6,751 nucleotides of DNA from Acidimicrobiaceae bacterium (GTDB taxonomy: Bacteria; Actinomycetota; Acidimicrobiia; Acidimicrobiales; Palsa-688), in NCBI GenBank assembly GCA_003156795.1, contig PMHU01000092.1:161-6911 (forward strand). The letters run 5' to 3'. Below the pieces are notes generated by a model. The model saw only the letters and a list, made by a program, of their open reading frames with translations, did not search any database and was not told the DNA's origin. Shown in pieces: positions 6,220-6,751 of this stretch (the first letter of the stretch is position 1; each line of letters opens with the position of its first letter). Position numbers and translations under genes: made by a program.

Positions 6220-6751
6220 TGACATCACCCGAGACAGGCGGCGCATCGGCCGGTGGCCTCGCGACCGCACCATCCGCCGGGCCGGTCCAGGCCCACGGAG
6301 TGGCCGAGGCCCGGAGCCTCTTCGATCGCGAGATCATGGCCCGAGCCCTCGTCGACGCCTTCAAGAAGCTCGACCCCAGGGTCCAGTTCAAGAACCCGGT
6401 CATGTTCGTGGTGCTGGTCGGCACCGTGGTCACGTTCATCGAGGCCATCGCCCATCCGAGCCTGTTCGCCTGGTCGATCACGGCGTGGCTGTTTCTGACG
6501 GTGATCTTCGCCAACTTCGCCGAGGCCATGGCCGAGGGCCGCGGCAAGGCGCAAGCCGACACCCTTCGCCGTATGCGATCCGAGACCGAAGCCCGCCGGC
6601 TGCTGCCCGACGGCACGGAGGAGCGGGTGGCGGCGTCAGCGTTGGCGAAGGGCGACCTGGTCGTCTGCGAGGCCAACGACCTGATCCCTTCCGACGGAGA
6701 GATCACCGAGGGCGTGGCGTCGGTCGACGAGTCGGCGATCACCGGCGAATC
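6219..6751 (+). CDS. kdpB: KdpB, catalytic P-type ATPase subunit, N-terminal part (cut by window end)
   Basis: The first 177 codons of KdpB, the ATP-hydrolysing subunit of the potassium pump; the frame is open to the window edge. An Ala/Gly/Pro-rich lead of about 30 residues comes before the point where the E. coli protein starts to align (SLFDREIMARALVDAFKKLD, 33-52). Then come KNPVMFVV with transmembrane helix 1 (about 61-78), helix 2 (about 82-104) ending in the diagnostic FANFAEAMAEGRGKAQA, and the actuator domain with GDLVVCEANDLIPSDGEI and SVDESAITGE. The window stops after TC of the next codon; any TCN codon is serine, so the TGES motif is complete and its serine is S178, equivalent to the serine phosphorylated in E. 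coli KdpB (S162) to inhibit the pump. The phosphorylation (DKTGT) and nucleotide domains lie outside. ATG overlaps the kdpA stop by one base (TGATG). Confidence 0.97.
   Translation, partial: MTSPETGGASAGGLATAPSAGPVQAHGVAEARSLFDREIMARALVDAFKKLDPRVQFKNPVMFVVLVGTVVTFIEAIAHPSLFAWSITAWLFLTVIFANFAEAMAEGRGKAQADTLRRMRSETEARRLLPDGTEERVAASALAKGDLVVCEANDLIPSDGEITEGVASVDESAITGE

Noticed and set aside
4159..6273. A very long minus-strand open frame running opposite kdpA and continuous with the VOC gene (954 codons in all, 3409-6273).
   Set aside because: The part beyond 4158 is rich in Arg, His, Asp and Gly with no recognisable domain, mirrors the codon pattern of kdpA, and lies upstream of the VOC gene's clear ribosome binding site. 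It is an antisense shadow of high-GC coding sequence.

Overview
This is a chromosomal window from a high-GC bacterium. The coding sequence is strongly G/C-biased at third positions, with frequent GTG starts and 1-4 base gene overlaps. The two-domain VOC protein resembles the actinobacterial CFP30B/CFP32 family and the kdp layout looks actinobacterial, so Actinomycetota is the best guess. A deep-branching or uncultured lineage is possible. This placement is inference from composition and remembered homologues; no rRNA or phylogenetic marker is present.

Left part, plus strand (1-2948): the 3' end of tldD, then tldE/pmbA (GTGA overlap), a Nudix hydrolase 12 bases later and msrA 21 bases after that. 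The tight spacing suggests one transcription unit. TldD/TldE form a heterodimeric metalloprotease; the Nudix enzyme and the methionine sulfoxide reductase suggest housekeeping, metabolite-cleaning or oxidative-damage functions.

Middle (2949-4158): an N-terminal fragment of a DinB/maleylpyruvate-isomerase-like gene (3013-3261) stops after about 47 recognisable residues. It is followed by a 147-base non-coding stretch of lower GC, with several inverted repeats and a GC-rich hairpin that probably terminates the converging minus-strand gene. That gene (3409-4158, minus) is a two-domain VOC (glyoxalase/bleomycin-resistance fold) protein with a clear ribosome binding site.

Right part, plus strand (4310-6751): the start of a kdp high-affinity potassium uptake operon, divergent from the VOC gene. 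Two tiny one-helix membrane proteins (27 and 29 residues; the second is KdpF) are followed by complete kdpA and the first 177 codons of kdpB, cut inside the TGES motif. Each start overlaps or abuts the previous stop, so translation is probably coupled. The 151-base divergent gap should hold both promoters and has one AT-rich patch.

Most of the window is ordinary and well explained. The least explained parts are the inverted-repeat region at 3262-3408, the truncated gene before it, and the extra micro-ORF ahead of kdpF. I see no convincing new defence, mobile or CRISPR-like system.
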